From JAJDUF01 sp965214295 (GTDB taxonomy: Bacteria > Chloroflexota > UBA11872 > UBA12225 > JAJDUF01): a stretch of DNA of 64,000 nucleotides. The DNA is taken from NCBI GenBank assembly GCA_965214295.1, contig OZ243944.1, forward strand, positions 3,286,001 to 3,350,000, written 5' to 3'. The position numbers and the translations under genes were made by a program. Under the pieces are notes generated by a model. It was not told where the DNA came from. It saw only the letters and a program-made list of their open reading frames with translations, and searched no databases. This document shows, piece after piece, positions 1-8,151 of this stretch; within the stretch, counting starts at the first letter, position 1; every line of letters begins with the position of its first letter.

Positions 1-1266
1 CCATGCGCTGGTATTGAGGTGAGTGGACAGGAAGGTGTCGTCGAGGTGCTCGGTGAGGTAGTACGGCCCCCAGTAGTCCCCGTTCAGGTAGAGTGTCACC
101 CAGCGCCCGTGGGTTGCGACCTGTCCCATCGCCCCGTGCAAGTCTCGCAGCAACTGGTTCCGCACGTACACTGCCTCTGCCACACACTGGGGCAACTCCC
201 GGCACTGCCAGCTGTCCTGCTCCTCGGCTCGTAGCACCAGTTGGGCATAGGGCTGTCCCGGCTGCGGCCCCAACAGCGGATATGCCAGCTCCCGTGCCCC
301 ATATTCTTCCCGGAAGTACAACTCGAACGACTGCTTGGCTGCTTCCGTGTGGTCGCCCCTGCCGCGGATGCGGAATCCTGCTGGCGCGCTGAAACCCAAC
401 TCCCCTTCCGGTGATAGCCACTCCACCGTCACCGGACGCTCCCCGCGCCGGCCGTGCTGCTGCGGGTTGGTGGAGATGCCTGTTGCCTCGTCCCACAGAT
501 GCGCCGGGTCCGTGACCAGCGACAACACCGGCAGACTGGTGTTCTCCCCCACCAGATAGGTCGCTGTGGTCACGGCACTCACCGGCACTCCGTCGCGCAG
601 TGCCACCGTCCGCAGCACCGTGGTTTCCGTCACGGACACGGAGTCCGTGTACGCCTGCCCGTCCACCGTCGGGTCGGCTCCGTCCAGCGTGTAGTACAGC
701 AGGCTGCCCGGGACCGGCGTGTGGAGCTGCACCCCCACCGGGCCGGCAAAGCGCCCACTGCCCGGCTTGACCGCCACCGGCGGCGCACCCGGCGGCGCTC
801 GTGGAATGGTGGTATTCGCCTTACCGGGGGTTGGGGTGGGGAAGAACACCCATTGGTCGGATAGCGTTCCCAGCCGGCCCTGCGAGACATCCACCGCCTG
901 TTCGCCGAACGTCACCTCGTCCACCACCTGCCTGCCCGGATCGAACAAGCCTACGTAGCCGCTCGCACGGTTCAGCCGGAAGCTCGTGTGTAAGCCTTCC
1001 GGTGCGACTCGGTCGGCACCTGAGGCCCAGATCACCAGAAAGGCGCCCGGTGCCAGGATGCTGGCCGGTAAGTGCCACTTGGTCGGCGCTTCTGGGTCGT
1101 CGGTGAGGGAGTAGCCGAGGAGGGAGATGGGCGTGGCCGTGGGGTTGTGTAGCTCCAGCCAATCGGCGTAGCCACCCTGGTCATCGAGTGCCGTGTGCGT
1201 ATTGGCTGCCTGGACCTCGGTGATAATGATACCCGTCGTCCCGGCTGGTGCTGCCAGTGACGGGGA
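1..1266 (-). CDS. Second CotH-type module, in frame after a UAG, no start codon, runs off window
   Basis: Reading the minus strand in the frame of the upstream CotH gene, every codon from 1266 down to position 1 is open; I checked all of them and found no stop. The translation repeats the upstream protein module: an IITEVQAANTHTALDDQGG lamin-tail start, a YYTLDGADPT chitobiase-like segment, and the first half of a CotH domain (RDLHGAMGQV, LYLNGDYWGPYYLTEHLDDT). There is no ATG and no plausible GTG/TTG near the module start, no ribosome-binding site and no signal peptide, so it looks like the C-terminal half of a two-module secreted protein cut by the TAG at 1267-1269. Alternatives are a recent nonsense mutation, stop-codon readthrough, or a sequence error. 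The module continues beyond the window edge. Confidence 0.6.
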
Positions 1267-3309
1267 CTACGATGCCGCGCGTGGCGGAAGCAGTTGTTGC
1301 AGTGTCCCCGGATCGCTCAGTTGGCGTAGCTGCTGCTCGCTGGCGTCCAGTGAATCTGCGACCTGTCGCAACGCTGTTTCCCACTGTGCCACCGCCGCTG
1401 CCGGCTCCTGGTCGGGCAGCCAGCGCGCCGCTTCCGCTGCCATTTCCGGGCGCAACTCGGCGGCGAGCGCGGCGAGTCGCTCGCGCACGGACGCAGTGTC
1501 CAGCACACCGGCCAGCTGGCGCTCGATCTGGGCGGTGAAATAGGCGCGATATTGGTCGTTTTGCAGTAAGCCAGCGAGCGCCTGCCCGAGCCGGGTGCCA
1601 CCGATCACCACGCGCTCGAACGTGTTCTCCGTGTTCATGAATGTCGTCTCGGCATCCCAGACGATGAATCGCCACCGACCGTCAGGCCCCTCCCGCGGGC
1701 GTGCCATGATCCGATTATTGTGGGGCCAGTCCACGTTCTGTGCCCAGATGTTCAGTAGGAAGTAATCGGTGAAGTTCGCGATATCGAGCTGCTGTGCTGC
1801 CCGCTCGTACTGTGCCGTCACGCGCAAATCCGCCCCGGCCAGCCAGTCGGCAAACCGGTTCCAGCGGTGCAAGACATCGGCCGGGCTGACATACCATGCG
1901 CTGGCGTCGAAGTGCGTGGCCAGGAAAGTGTCGTCAATGCGCTCGGTGAGGTTGTACAGCCCCCAGTACGTCCCGTTCAGGTACAACGCTACCCAGCGCC
2001 CCTGCACTGCCACCTGCCCCATTGCTCCGTGCAGGTCCCGTACCAGTTGATCCCGCACGTACACCACTACTCCTCCAGAGGACCAGGCTTCCCCCGCAGA
2101 CGACCAACTGTCGTTGTACCCGGCCCGCAACACTAGCCGGTCATACGTCTCGCTGGCCACAGCGCCGGCCGTGTTGGCGCGCTGGCGTGGGCCTGCGACC
2201 GCCGGAGCTGTGGCCAGCGACTGCCCCGGTTCCCCCCCAAACAGCGGATACGCCAGCTCGGTCGGCCCATACTCCCCTCGGAAGTACAATCGGAGCGACT
2301 TCTTGGCTGTCAGCCGGCTGCCGCCGCCGTGGAGGCGCAGCCCGGCTGCCATATTGAAGGCCGGCGCCCCCTCCGGCGATAGCCACTCCACTGTTACCGG
2401 CCGCTCCCAGTTCCGCCCTCGTTTCCCCGGGTTGACGTAGATGCCGGTCGCCGCGTCCCACAGGTGGGCCGGGTCCGTAACCAGCGACAGCACCGGCAGA
2501 CTGGTATTCTCCCCCACCAGATACGTCGCCGTGGTCACGGTGCTTACCGGCACGCCCTCGTCCAAGGCCACGGCCCGTAGCACCGTCGTCTCTGTTACCG
2601 CCAAGGGCGCCGTGTACTCCTGCCCGACGATGGTCGGATCGGCCCCATCCAGCGTGTAGTACACGATGCTCCCCGGGACCGGCGTGTAGAGCCGCACCGT
2701 CACTGGGCCGGCGAAGCGTCCGCTATCCGGCGTGACCTCGACCGGGGGCGCGTCCGGTGGCGCTCGCCGGCGATGCCGGGTCGTATTCGCCGTGCCGGGC
2801 GTCGGGATGGGGAAGGGCACCCACTGGTCGGACAGCGTGCCCAGTCTTCCCAGTGAGATATCCGTGACCTGCGGGCCGAACGTCACCTCGTCCACGAGCT
2901 GTCCGTCCGGGCCGAACAAGCCGACATACTCCCCGCCGCGGTTCAACCGGAAGCTCGTGTGCCAGCCCTCCGGTGTCACCTGGTCGTGGCCGGAGGCCCA
3001 GAGCAGCAGAAAGGCGCCCGGTGCCAGCGTGGTGACGGGGAAGGGCCACTTGGTCGGCGCGGCAGGATCGTCGGAGAGGGTGTAGCCGAGCAGAGAGATG
3101 GAGGTGTCCGTGGGGTTGTGCAGCTCGATCCAGTCGGCGTAACCACCCTGGTCGTCGGCCACGGTGCGCGTATTCGCCGCCTGGATCTCCGTGATGAGGA
3201 TGCCCGGTGTGGGGGCCTGTGCCGCTGACATGCCAGTGGTGAGCACAAGCAGGAGCAGCCCTAGCAGCAGCGCGCGACCAAGAAGGATCAACCGATGGAA
3301 GCTACTCAC
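1267..3309 (-). CDS. Secreted lamin-tail / CotH kinase-like protein
   Basis: A 680-residue protein starting at GTG. Residues 1-31 form a signal peptide (basic start, leucine-rich core, A-Q-A cleavage). Then come a lamin-tail domain (about 34-150, ILITEIQAANTR, DWIELHNPT), a chitobiase C-terminal-like segment (about 200-265, IVYYTLDGADPTIVG) and a CotH kinase-like domain (about 270-600). CotH features visible are LRLHGGGSR-TAKKSLRLYF, LYLNGTYWGLYNLTERIDDTF, NNRIMARP and FIVWDAETTF, the last matching the metal-binding aspartate of this kinase-like fold. Bacterial CotH proteins phosphorylate secreted partners; the substrate here is unknown. The gene ends in TAG, after which an in-frame copy of the same modules continues to the window edge, so the native product may be longer. 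Confidence 0.85.
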   Translation of the reverse strand: MSSFHRLILLGRALLLGLLLLVLTTGMSAAQAPTPGILITEIQAANTRTVADDQGGYADWIELHNPTDTSISLLGYTLSDDPAAPTKWPFPVTTLAPGAFLLLWASGHDQVTPEGWHTSFRLNRGGEYVGLFGPDGQLVDEVTFGPQVTDISLGRLGTLSDQWVPFPIPTPGTANTTRHRRRAPPDAPPVEVTPDSGRFAGPVTVRLYTPVPGSIVYYTLDGADPTIVGQEYTAPLAVTETTVLRAVALDEGVPVSTVTTATYLVGENTSLPVLSLVTDPAHLWDAATGIYVNPGKRGRNWERPVTVEWLSPEGAPAFNMAAGLRLHGGGSRLTAKKSLRLYFRGEYGPTELAYPLFGGEPGQSLATAPAVAGPRQRANTAGAVASETYDRLVLRAGYNDSWSSAGEAWSSGGVVVYVRDQLVRDLHGAMGQVAVQGRWVALYLNGTYWGLYNLTERIDDTFLATHFDASAWYVSPADVLHRWNRFADWLAGADLRVTAQYERAAQQLDIANFTDYFLLNIWAQNVDWPHNNRIMARPREGPDGRWRFIVWDAETTFMNTENTFERVVIGGTRLGQALAGLLQNDQYRAYFTAQIERQLAGVLDTASVRERLAALAAELRPEMAAEAARWLPDQEPAAAVAQWETALRQVADSLDASEQQLRQLSDPGTLQQLLPPRAAS

Positions 3310-3469
3310 CGCTCTGCCCGCAGCGCGCGCATGTCATGCAGTGTATCAGGTGCTCGGACAATAGATCGGAGTGGTCAGACTTACGGTGGAGGCGCTCTGC
3401 TGACGGGGCGTGCCTCCCGCGCCGCCTGGGTTAGGTGCTACACTCCGTACCTGCTGCGTGCGCTGGAGC

Positions 3470-3799
3470 CTACTCCTCGGCTTGCTGCCGTAGCTGCCAC
3501 CCACGCCAACGGGCCAAGTCTCCCGACTGGAGACGGTCGCTCCAGAGCGCGTCGGGGCCGGCGCGGCCGAGCAGTCGCATGCGCCGCACCCAGCCGAGGT
3601 AGCCGGGGAGCTGCCGCGCGAACGCGCGGAGCGCCGCCGGGTTAACGCGCCACCAAGGACGTTCGTGCGGCAACGACGGCGCGTAGATACCGAAAGTCTC
3701 CAGACGCCAGCGCCGATACCGGCGGTCGCGGAACCACCACAGATGGCGCAGGTGATAACGCCAGGTCTGCATCGCGTTCACTACTCCCCGCGTGCTCAC
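3470..3799 (-). CDS. Small basic Trp/Arg-rich protein of unknown function
   Basis: A 109-residue product starting at GTG that shares one base with the TAG stop of the preceding small membrane-protein gene (TAGTG), so translational coupling is likely. The sequence is strikingly rich in tryptophan and arginine (WRYHLRHLWWFRDRRYRRWRL near the N terminus gives the flavour) with no signal peptide or membrane segment. I do not recognise a family. An internal ATG (MQTWRYH) ten codons in is an alternative start. It is the third gene of a probable operon with the histone-deacetylase-like enzyme; the coupling suggests it works with the membrane protein, but no function can be read from the sequence. 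Confidence 0.55.
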   Translation of the reverse strand: MSTRGVVNAMQTWRYHLRHLWWFRDRRYRRWRLETFGIYAPSLPHERPWWRVNPAALRAFARQLPGYLGWVRRMRLLGRAGPDALWSDRLQSGDLARWRGWQLRQQAEE

Positions 3800-3966
3800 T
3801 AAAACAGGAGCTGGACCATAATCAGGACGTAAATGAAGCCCAGTATACCGAAGGCTAGGCCCAGCACTATGAACAGGGCGACCTGCTTGCGAAACGACAT
3901 CCGGTAGATGTGCCGACGCAGTCGATCGGTAGGCTCGTGGATACGCTCCGGCGGTTCCTCGCTCAT
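3799..3966 (-). CDS. Small single-pass membrane protein
   Basis: A 55-residue protein. I chose the ATG at 3966 because a GTGAGG Shine-Dalgarno-like sequence lies six bases upstream; a longer open frame to 4023 would overlap the upstream gene. The N-terminal half is charged (SEEPPERIHEPTDRLRRHIYR), followed by one hydrophobic helix (VALFIVLGLAFGILGFIYVLIMV) at the C terminus, so it is probably anchored with its charged tail in the cytoplasm. It sits 31 bases after the histone-deacetylase-like gene and overlaps the next gene by one base. No family recognised. Confidence 0.6.
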   Translation of the reverse strand: MSEEPPERIHEPTDRLRRHIYRMSFRKQVALFIVLGLAFGILGFIYVLIMVQLLF

Positions 3967-3997
3967 CTGTGCCTCACGATACTCAGGGGGCGGCAGA

Positions 3998-5122
3998 CTA
4001 TGCCGGCTTAACCCCCTCGACAAGAGTGCTGACCGGCGCCGCCCTTAGATTGTAGAACGGAAAGGCCCGTGTTTGCACTGCGGCGATGAGTCGGGCGGCG
4101 GCGCTGGCCGCAAGGCCACGCGCTCCCGGTGGTTTGTCCGTGCCAATCAGGGCGCTGGCCTTGGCTCGAATGGCTGCGGGCGCCTCTAGCAATGCCAGCA
4201 GGAGTGTGGCCCAGCAGCGTGCCACGGCTATGGGGTTGTAGCCACCACCACCGACGACCACCAGCCGTCCGTCGCAGAGGCGATGCGCCAGTTGGTGGAC
4301 GCTGCGGGCGATATGCGCGAAAGTACGCAACGTCAACCCCAGCCGCACCATCGCGTCTTGGTAGTGGCCATCCACCCCGAATTGCAAGATGATCGCCTGT
4401 GGACGATAGGCCTGGACGAGCGGTGGCACAAGCGCATCGAAGACGTGACAGTAAGTAGCGTCGCTCGTGCCGCGGGGGAGAGGGACGTTTACCTTGCTGC
4501 CCAATCCTGGTCCCCAGCCAAGCTCGTCGTAGTGCCCGCTGCCAGGAAAGAAACGTCCGTCGTAGCGGTGCAGTGATACCGTGAGTACGTCCTCGCTATA
4601 GAGCAGCTCTTGTGTCCCGTCCCCGTGATGACCGTCAATATCAATGATGGCAATACGGCGCCAGCCATAGCGCCGTTGGGCGTGTCGAACCGCAATCACC
4701 ACATCGTTCAGCGGACAGAATCCGCTGGTACGGTCTCGGTGCGCGTGGTGCAGCCCACCGCCAGGATTGAAAGCGTGGACCGCTCCTACCGTAGCGATAG
4801 CATCTACGCATGCCAGTGATCCGCCGACGGCCACGCGCGCTCGTTGCCAGACGCCGCGCCAGGCCGGGGTGGTGGTGCCGTCCAACGTCCCGTGACCCCG
4901 GCGATCTGCCGCTTGCAACCGGTCGAGGTAGTCGGGATCGTGGACCGTGAGGAGCGTGTCGAGAAGGGCCGCCTCCGGCTGAAGCTCCAGCAAGAGCGGG
5001 TCGAAGCCGCAAGCGGTGAAGCACTGCCGGGCCGTGCCGTAGCGTTCCCAAGCACGCGGCAGTGGCGAGAAGCCGCGCCCCGTATAGGCGGGATGGTAGG
5101 TCAGGAGCACACGTCCAGGCAT
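3998..5122 (-). CDS. Histone deacetylase / acetoin-utilisation (AcuC-like) family deacetylase
   Basis: A 374-residue arginase-fold zinc amidohydrolase. Visible family motifs are HRDRTSGFCPLNDV (about 125), IIDIDGHHGDGT (about 160, with two metal ligands D and H), GVDGHYQD (about 247, third metal-ligand aspartate in the class II/AcuC type G-x-D-x-H context) and VVVGGGGYNP (about 289, glycine-rich loop). Bacterial members remove acetyl or other acyl groups from lysine side chains or from small amines such as acetylpolyamines; which applies here cannot be told. It heads a three-gene leftward operon with a tiny membrane protein and a Trp/Arg-rich protein, an unusual setting, since the acetyl-CoA synthetase or acetyltransferase partners common near acuC are absent. 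Confidence 0.9.
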   Translation of the reverse strand: MPGRVLLTYHPAYTGRGFSPLPRAWERYGTARQCFTACGFDPLLLELQPEAALLDTLLTVHDPDYLDRLQAADRRGHGTLDGTTTPAWRGVWQRARVAVGGSLACVDAIATVGAVHAFNPGGGLHHAHRDRTSGFCPLNDVVIAVRHAQRRYGWRRIAIIDIDGHHGDGTQELLYSEDVLTVSLHRYDGRFFPGSGHYDELGWGPGLGSKVNVPLPRGTSDATYCHVFDALVPPLVQAYRPQAIILQFGVDGHYQDAMVRLGLTLRTFAHIARSVHQLAHRLCDGRLVVVGGGGYNPIAVARCWATLLLALLEAPAAIRAKASALIGTDKPPGARGLAASAAARLIAAVQTRAFPFYNLRAAPVSTLVEGVKPA

Positions 5123-5298
5123 AGTGGGATGATGTCAATCAGGCGAGATGGTAACACGTGTCGTCCGACCCACCGGCCGGCGCCACTGCCACGCTGACTC
5201 TACCCCATGCTTAAGGGAGATGGTGCGGTGCCAGTGCCGCTCCATATGCTCTATATGATGGTAGGTGCCGGACCAACCGTGAGATCGGGAAGGACCAC

Positions 5299-6402
5299 AT
5301 GGACACCACAGCAGCGGTCAAGCTATTCCGAAATACCTGGTTCCGCCGCGACGCAGAGCATGTAGCGCTTACACCCGCCGAGGAGCAGTTCATTGCTGCG
5401 GCGATGGGTCCGGCGCCGCAGCGCCGGGCCGGCGCCCCGGACATCGAGCGGATGGAAGCGATTCTGGCCGATGCGCCGGCGGTGCTCGACCGCATTGGCG
5501 CACAGCTACTTCAGGCCGTGATCCACATGAAGGGGTGCGGGCTTGCCGTACAGCTTCTCCTCGACCGGGGCGTGTCACTCGACATCAATGAGACCGAGTA
5601 CAACGTCCTCCACGAGGCGGCGTGGGGCGGTATGACCGACACCCTCCGGGCCGTGTTCGAGTCCGGCGCGGCCGACGCGACCGGTGTCTCGGTACTGAAG
5701 CCCCATACCGGATGGCCCGACAACCTCTCGCTGATGTACTGGGCTGCCTATGGTGGACACGCGGAACTGGCCAAGCTCTTGATTAAGTACGGTGTTGGCA
5801 TTCACCACGAGCTGCCGATCAAAGGAAACGGGGAGCGCGGGGCTACCTCCCTGCAGGAAGCCGCCGCCCCTAGTCATTGGGGCCAGCAGGTGTGGCGGGC
5901 CGACGGCAAGCGCGAGGTTGCGCGGTTACTCATCGCAGACGGCGCGTACTACGACGTCTACTCAGCGTGTGGCCTCAAGGATTCCGGCCGGCTGCGGGAA
6001 CTCATTGATGTGGGCCCTGCCGTCGTAGGCACTGCTGAAGATTACGGCATGATGCCGCTGCATTGGGCAGCGCGGGCCGGAGCAATGGAGTGCGCGGAGC
6101 TGCTGGTGGAAAAGGGGGCCGCCGTCAACGCGCTCAACAGCGCCAACCGGACGCCACTGCAACTGGCCGCCGAGAAAGGCCAGTCCGAGATGGTGCGCTT
6201 CCTCGCAAAGCACGGCGCTGACCTCAATACCCAGGACAAAAAGGGCCGCACGCCCCTCCATCGGGCAATGTACGAGGGCCGCGCCGCCGCCGCCGAGTCG
6301 CTCTTGGCGGCCGGTGCCGACCCGATGGTGCCGAACAAGCGTGGTAAGACCGCCTTCGAGATCGCCAGGAAGGACGCCAGGCACTTCAAGGACTTGGCGT
6401 GA
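5299..6402 (+). CDS. Ankyrin-repeat protein
   Basis: A 367-residue protein with a strong GGAAGG ribosome-binding site before the ATG. From about residue 75 to the end it is built of roughly seven ankyrin repeats; the most regular are MPLHWAARAGAMECAELLVEKGAAVNA, TPLQLAAEKGQSEMVRFLAKHGADLN and TPLHRAMYEGRAAAAESLLAAGADP read with their short linkers. The N-terminal 60 residues are not ankyrin-like. There is no signal peptide, so it is probably a cytoplasmic protein-binding scaffold. It stands alone; two bases past its stop begins a short remnant of a Uma2 gene end, showing that the following Uma2 array abuts it. Confidence 0.85.
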   Translation: MDTTAAVKLFRNTWFRRDAEHVALTPAEEQFIAAAMGPAPQRRAGAPDIERMEAILADAPAVLDRIGAQLLQAVIHMKGCGLAVQLLLDRGVSLDINETEYNVLHEAAWGGMTDTLRAVFESGAADATGVSVLKPHTGWPDNLSLMYWAAYGGHAELAKLLIKYGVGIHHELPIKGNGERGATSLQEAAAPSHWGQQVWRADGKREVARLLIADGAYYDVYSACGLKDSGRLRELIDVGPAVVGTAEDYGMMPLHWAARAGAMECAELLVEKGAAVNALNSANRTPLQLAAEKGQSEMVRFLAKHGADLNTQDKKGRTPLHRAMYEGRAAAAESLLAAGADPMVPNKRGKTAFEIARKDARHFKDLA

Positions 6403-6404
6403 CC

Positions 6405-6450
6405 CGCTGTCCCGTCGCCGCCGGCTTTCGAGGCGGCGTGAGCGTCGTCA
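6405..6450 (+). pseudogene. 3' remnant of a Uma2-family gene
   Basis: The bases beginning CGCTGTCCCGTCGCCGCC and continuing through TCGAGGCGGCGTGAGCG closely match the last codons and stop region of the Uma2 gene that ends at 7161 (R-C-P-V-A-A ... E-A-A stop). No upstream part of a Uma2 gene is left; the ankyrin gene occupies that place. It looks like the breakpoint scar of unequal recombination in a tandem Uma2 array. Confidence 0.55.
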
Positions 6451-6564
6451 GGAGATACCCGGCGCCGCGGCCGTATGTGCCGCGCTAGAATAGGGTGCGA
6501 GTCGCTGATACAGGTGCAAGCCGGTGTTGTCGTCAGCGCCAACGTAGACCGAGGGGTGATCGTG

Positions 6565-7161
6565 ATGCAGCGTACTAGGGTGCTGGCTGCGCCGGTAGTG
6601 CCGCCGGTGGACGCTGACGAGTTGTATACCGCCGCCGAGTTCATGGCGTTGCCGCTCGACCTGAAACGCTATGAGCTGGTGCGAGGTGTGCTCGCGGAGG
6701 TAGCTGTGACCGGCTATGAACACGCCGAGGTCGAGGCGAATATCTTCCGGCTGCTCGATCAGCACGTTTGGCCCCGACGGTTAGGGCGGGTCACGGGTGG
6801 CGGTGCGATGTTCCGTCTGCAGCAGGAGCCGGATACGCTGCGCCGTCCGGATGTCGCATTTGTGCGGACGGATCGTCTCCCGGCGCGCGATCAGCGGCGC
6901 TCCTACGCCCAGTTTATTCCTGAGCTGGCCGTAGAAATCCTCTCGCCAAGCAATACGGCCGTAGAGATGCGGGACAAGGTTGCGGAGTACCTGCGGGTAG
7001 GCGTGCGGCTGGTATGGATAGTTGATCCTGAGACGGAGACCGTGACGATCCATACACCGGAGAGAGCGCCAGTGACCCTGACCGCCGGTGCTGAGATCAC
7101 CGGTGGTGTCGTGCTCCCCGATTTCCGCTGTCCCGTCGCCGCCTTCTTCGAGGCGGCGTGA
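6565..7161 (+). CDS. Uma2-family (DUF820) PD-(D/E)XK endonuclease-like protein
   Basis: A 198-residue protein. The ATG at 6565 is preferred because GAGGGGTG precedes it; the open frame extends to 6475 without a binding site. Family features are the YTAAEFMALP opening, YELVRGVLAEVAVTGYEHAEVEANIF, the nuclease-like core ELAVEILSPSNTAVEMRDKVAEYLRVGVRLVWIVDP and the LPDFRCPVAAFFE end. Uma2 proteins share the restriction-endonuclease fold but their biological role is largely unknown. The 3' half is almost identical in DNA to the next gene while the 5' half differs, pointing to gene conversion between tandem copies. Confidence 0.85.
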   Translation: MQRTRVLAAPVVPPVDADELYTAAEFMALPLDLKRYELVRGVLAEVAVTGYEHAEVEANIFRLLDQHVWPRRLGRVTGGGAMFRLQQEPDTLRRPDVAFVRTDRLPARDQRRSYAQFIPELAVEILSPSNTAVEMRDKVAEYLRVGVRLVWIVDPETETVTIHTPERAPVTLTAGAEITGGVVLPDFRCPVAAFFEAA

Positions 7162-7201
7162 GCGCGTCGTCATCAGCGCCTATGTAGGTCGAGGAGTGAG
7201 C

Positions 7202-7867
7202 GTGATACAGCGTAAGGGTGTGGTAGCTGCGCCGGTAGACAACGCCGGATGCATACCGCGAGGCGCGATTGATCGCGCTCCTACTGGCGCGTCCGTCGTG
7301 CCGCCGGTGGGGGTTGATGGCCGGTACAGGTACACCGCCGATGAGTTCATGGCGTTGCCGCTCGATCCGAAACGCTACGAGCTGGTGCGGGGTAAGCTGG
7401 TGGAGGTGCCGGTGACGGGCTTCAAACACGGCGTAATCGAGATCAACATCGTGCTGCTCTTGGGGCAGTATGTGCGGCAGCACCGGTTGGGCCAGTTGAC
7501 GCCTGGCGATGCAAAGCATTTGTTAGCGCGTGATCCGGATACCTTGCGTCAGCCTGACGTGGCGTTTGTACGAGCAGAGCGGTTGCCACCACCTGAAGAG
7601 TGGGAGTCGTATGGCCGGGTGGTGCCCGACCTGGCCGTAGAAATCCTCTCGCCAAGTAATACGGCCGCAGAGATGCGGGACAAGGTTGCGGAGTATCTGC
7701 GGGTAGGCGTGCGGCTGGTATGGATAGTTGATCCTGAAACGGAGACCGTGACGATCCATACACCGGATGCCGCGCCGGTAATTCTGCCCGCCGGCGCCGA
7801 GATCACCGGTGGTGCCGTGCTCCCCGATTTCCGCTGTCCCGTCGCCGCCTTCTTCAACCTAGCGTGA
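7202..7867 (+). CDS. Uma2-family (DUF820) endonuclease-like protein, tandem paralogue
   Basis: A 221-residue protein. A GTG at 7202 following GAGGAG is the likely start, and the same upstream context (CGAGGAGTGAGCGTGAT) matches the context of the preceding paralogue; the longer frame to 7088 would overlap that gene. It carries the same core (DLAVEILSPSNTAAEMRDKV, VGVRLVWIVDP, LPDFRCPVAAFF) with an extra 25-residue stretch near the N terminus (DNAGCIPRGAIDRAPTG). From about 7630 the DNA differs from gene one at only a few scattered bases. Probably the product of a recent tandem duplication. Confidence 0.85.
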   Translation: MIQRKGVVAAPVDNAGCIPRGAIDRAPTGASVVPPVGVDGRYRYTADEFMALPLDPKRYELVRGKLVEVPVTGFKHGVIEINIVLLLGQYVRQHRLGQLTPGDAKHLLARDPDTLRQPDVAFVRAERLPPPEEWESYGRVVPDLAVEILSPSNTAAEMRDKVAEYLRVGVRLVWIVDPETETVTIHTPDAAPVILPAGAEITGGAVLPDFRCPVAAFFNLA

Positions 7868-8006
7868 GTCATGGCCGGATCGTGGCCGGCACAGGCGCGC
7901 GGCCGCTGCCGTCACCTCGGGGCCACCAATGATTGACATAACATAAGGCTACCAAGTGAGTGCCGAGGGTAGGGTAGTGGCCGGCGTTGGTAGGTGACAA
8001 GTGCGC

Positions 8007-8060
8007 CTCACCCCCCGGCCCCCGCTCCACACGTAGAGAGGGGGAGTCCGGCGGCGAGTG
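8007..8060. repeat. CTCACCCCCCGGCCCC palindromic repeat, copy 1 (degenerate)
   Basis: This is a member of the dispersed family that begins CCTCACCCCCCGGCCCC and continues as an inverted repeat of the type CCCCC(T/G)CTCC-loop-GGAG(A/C)GGGGG. Here the second arm is imperfect (GTAGAGAGGGGGAG). It lies in the gap before the phosphotransferase gene. Confidence 0.6.
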
Positions 8061-8151
8061 GGGGCGAGGGGGGAAGGGGGCGCGTGAACCTACTGTCGCT
8101 GCAATGTGTTGGAGCTGCTGGGCACGGGAGCCACCCCTACGGAGACCAGGT

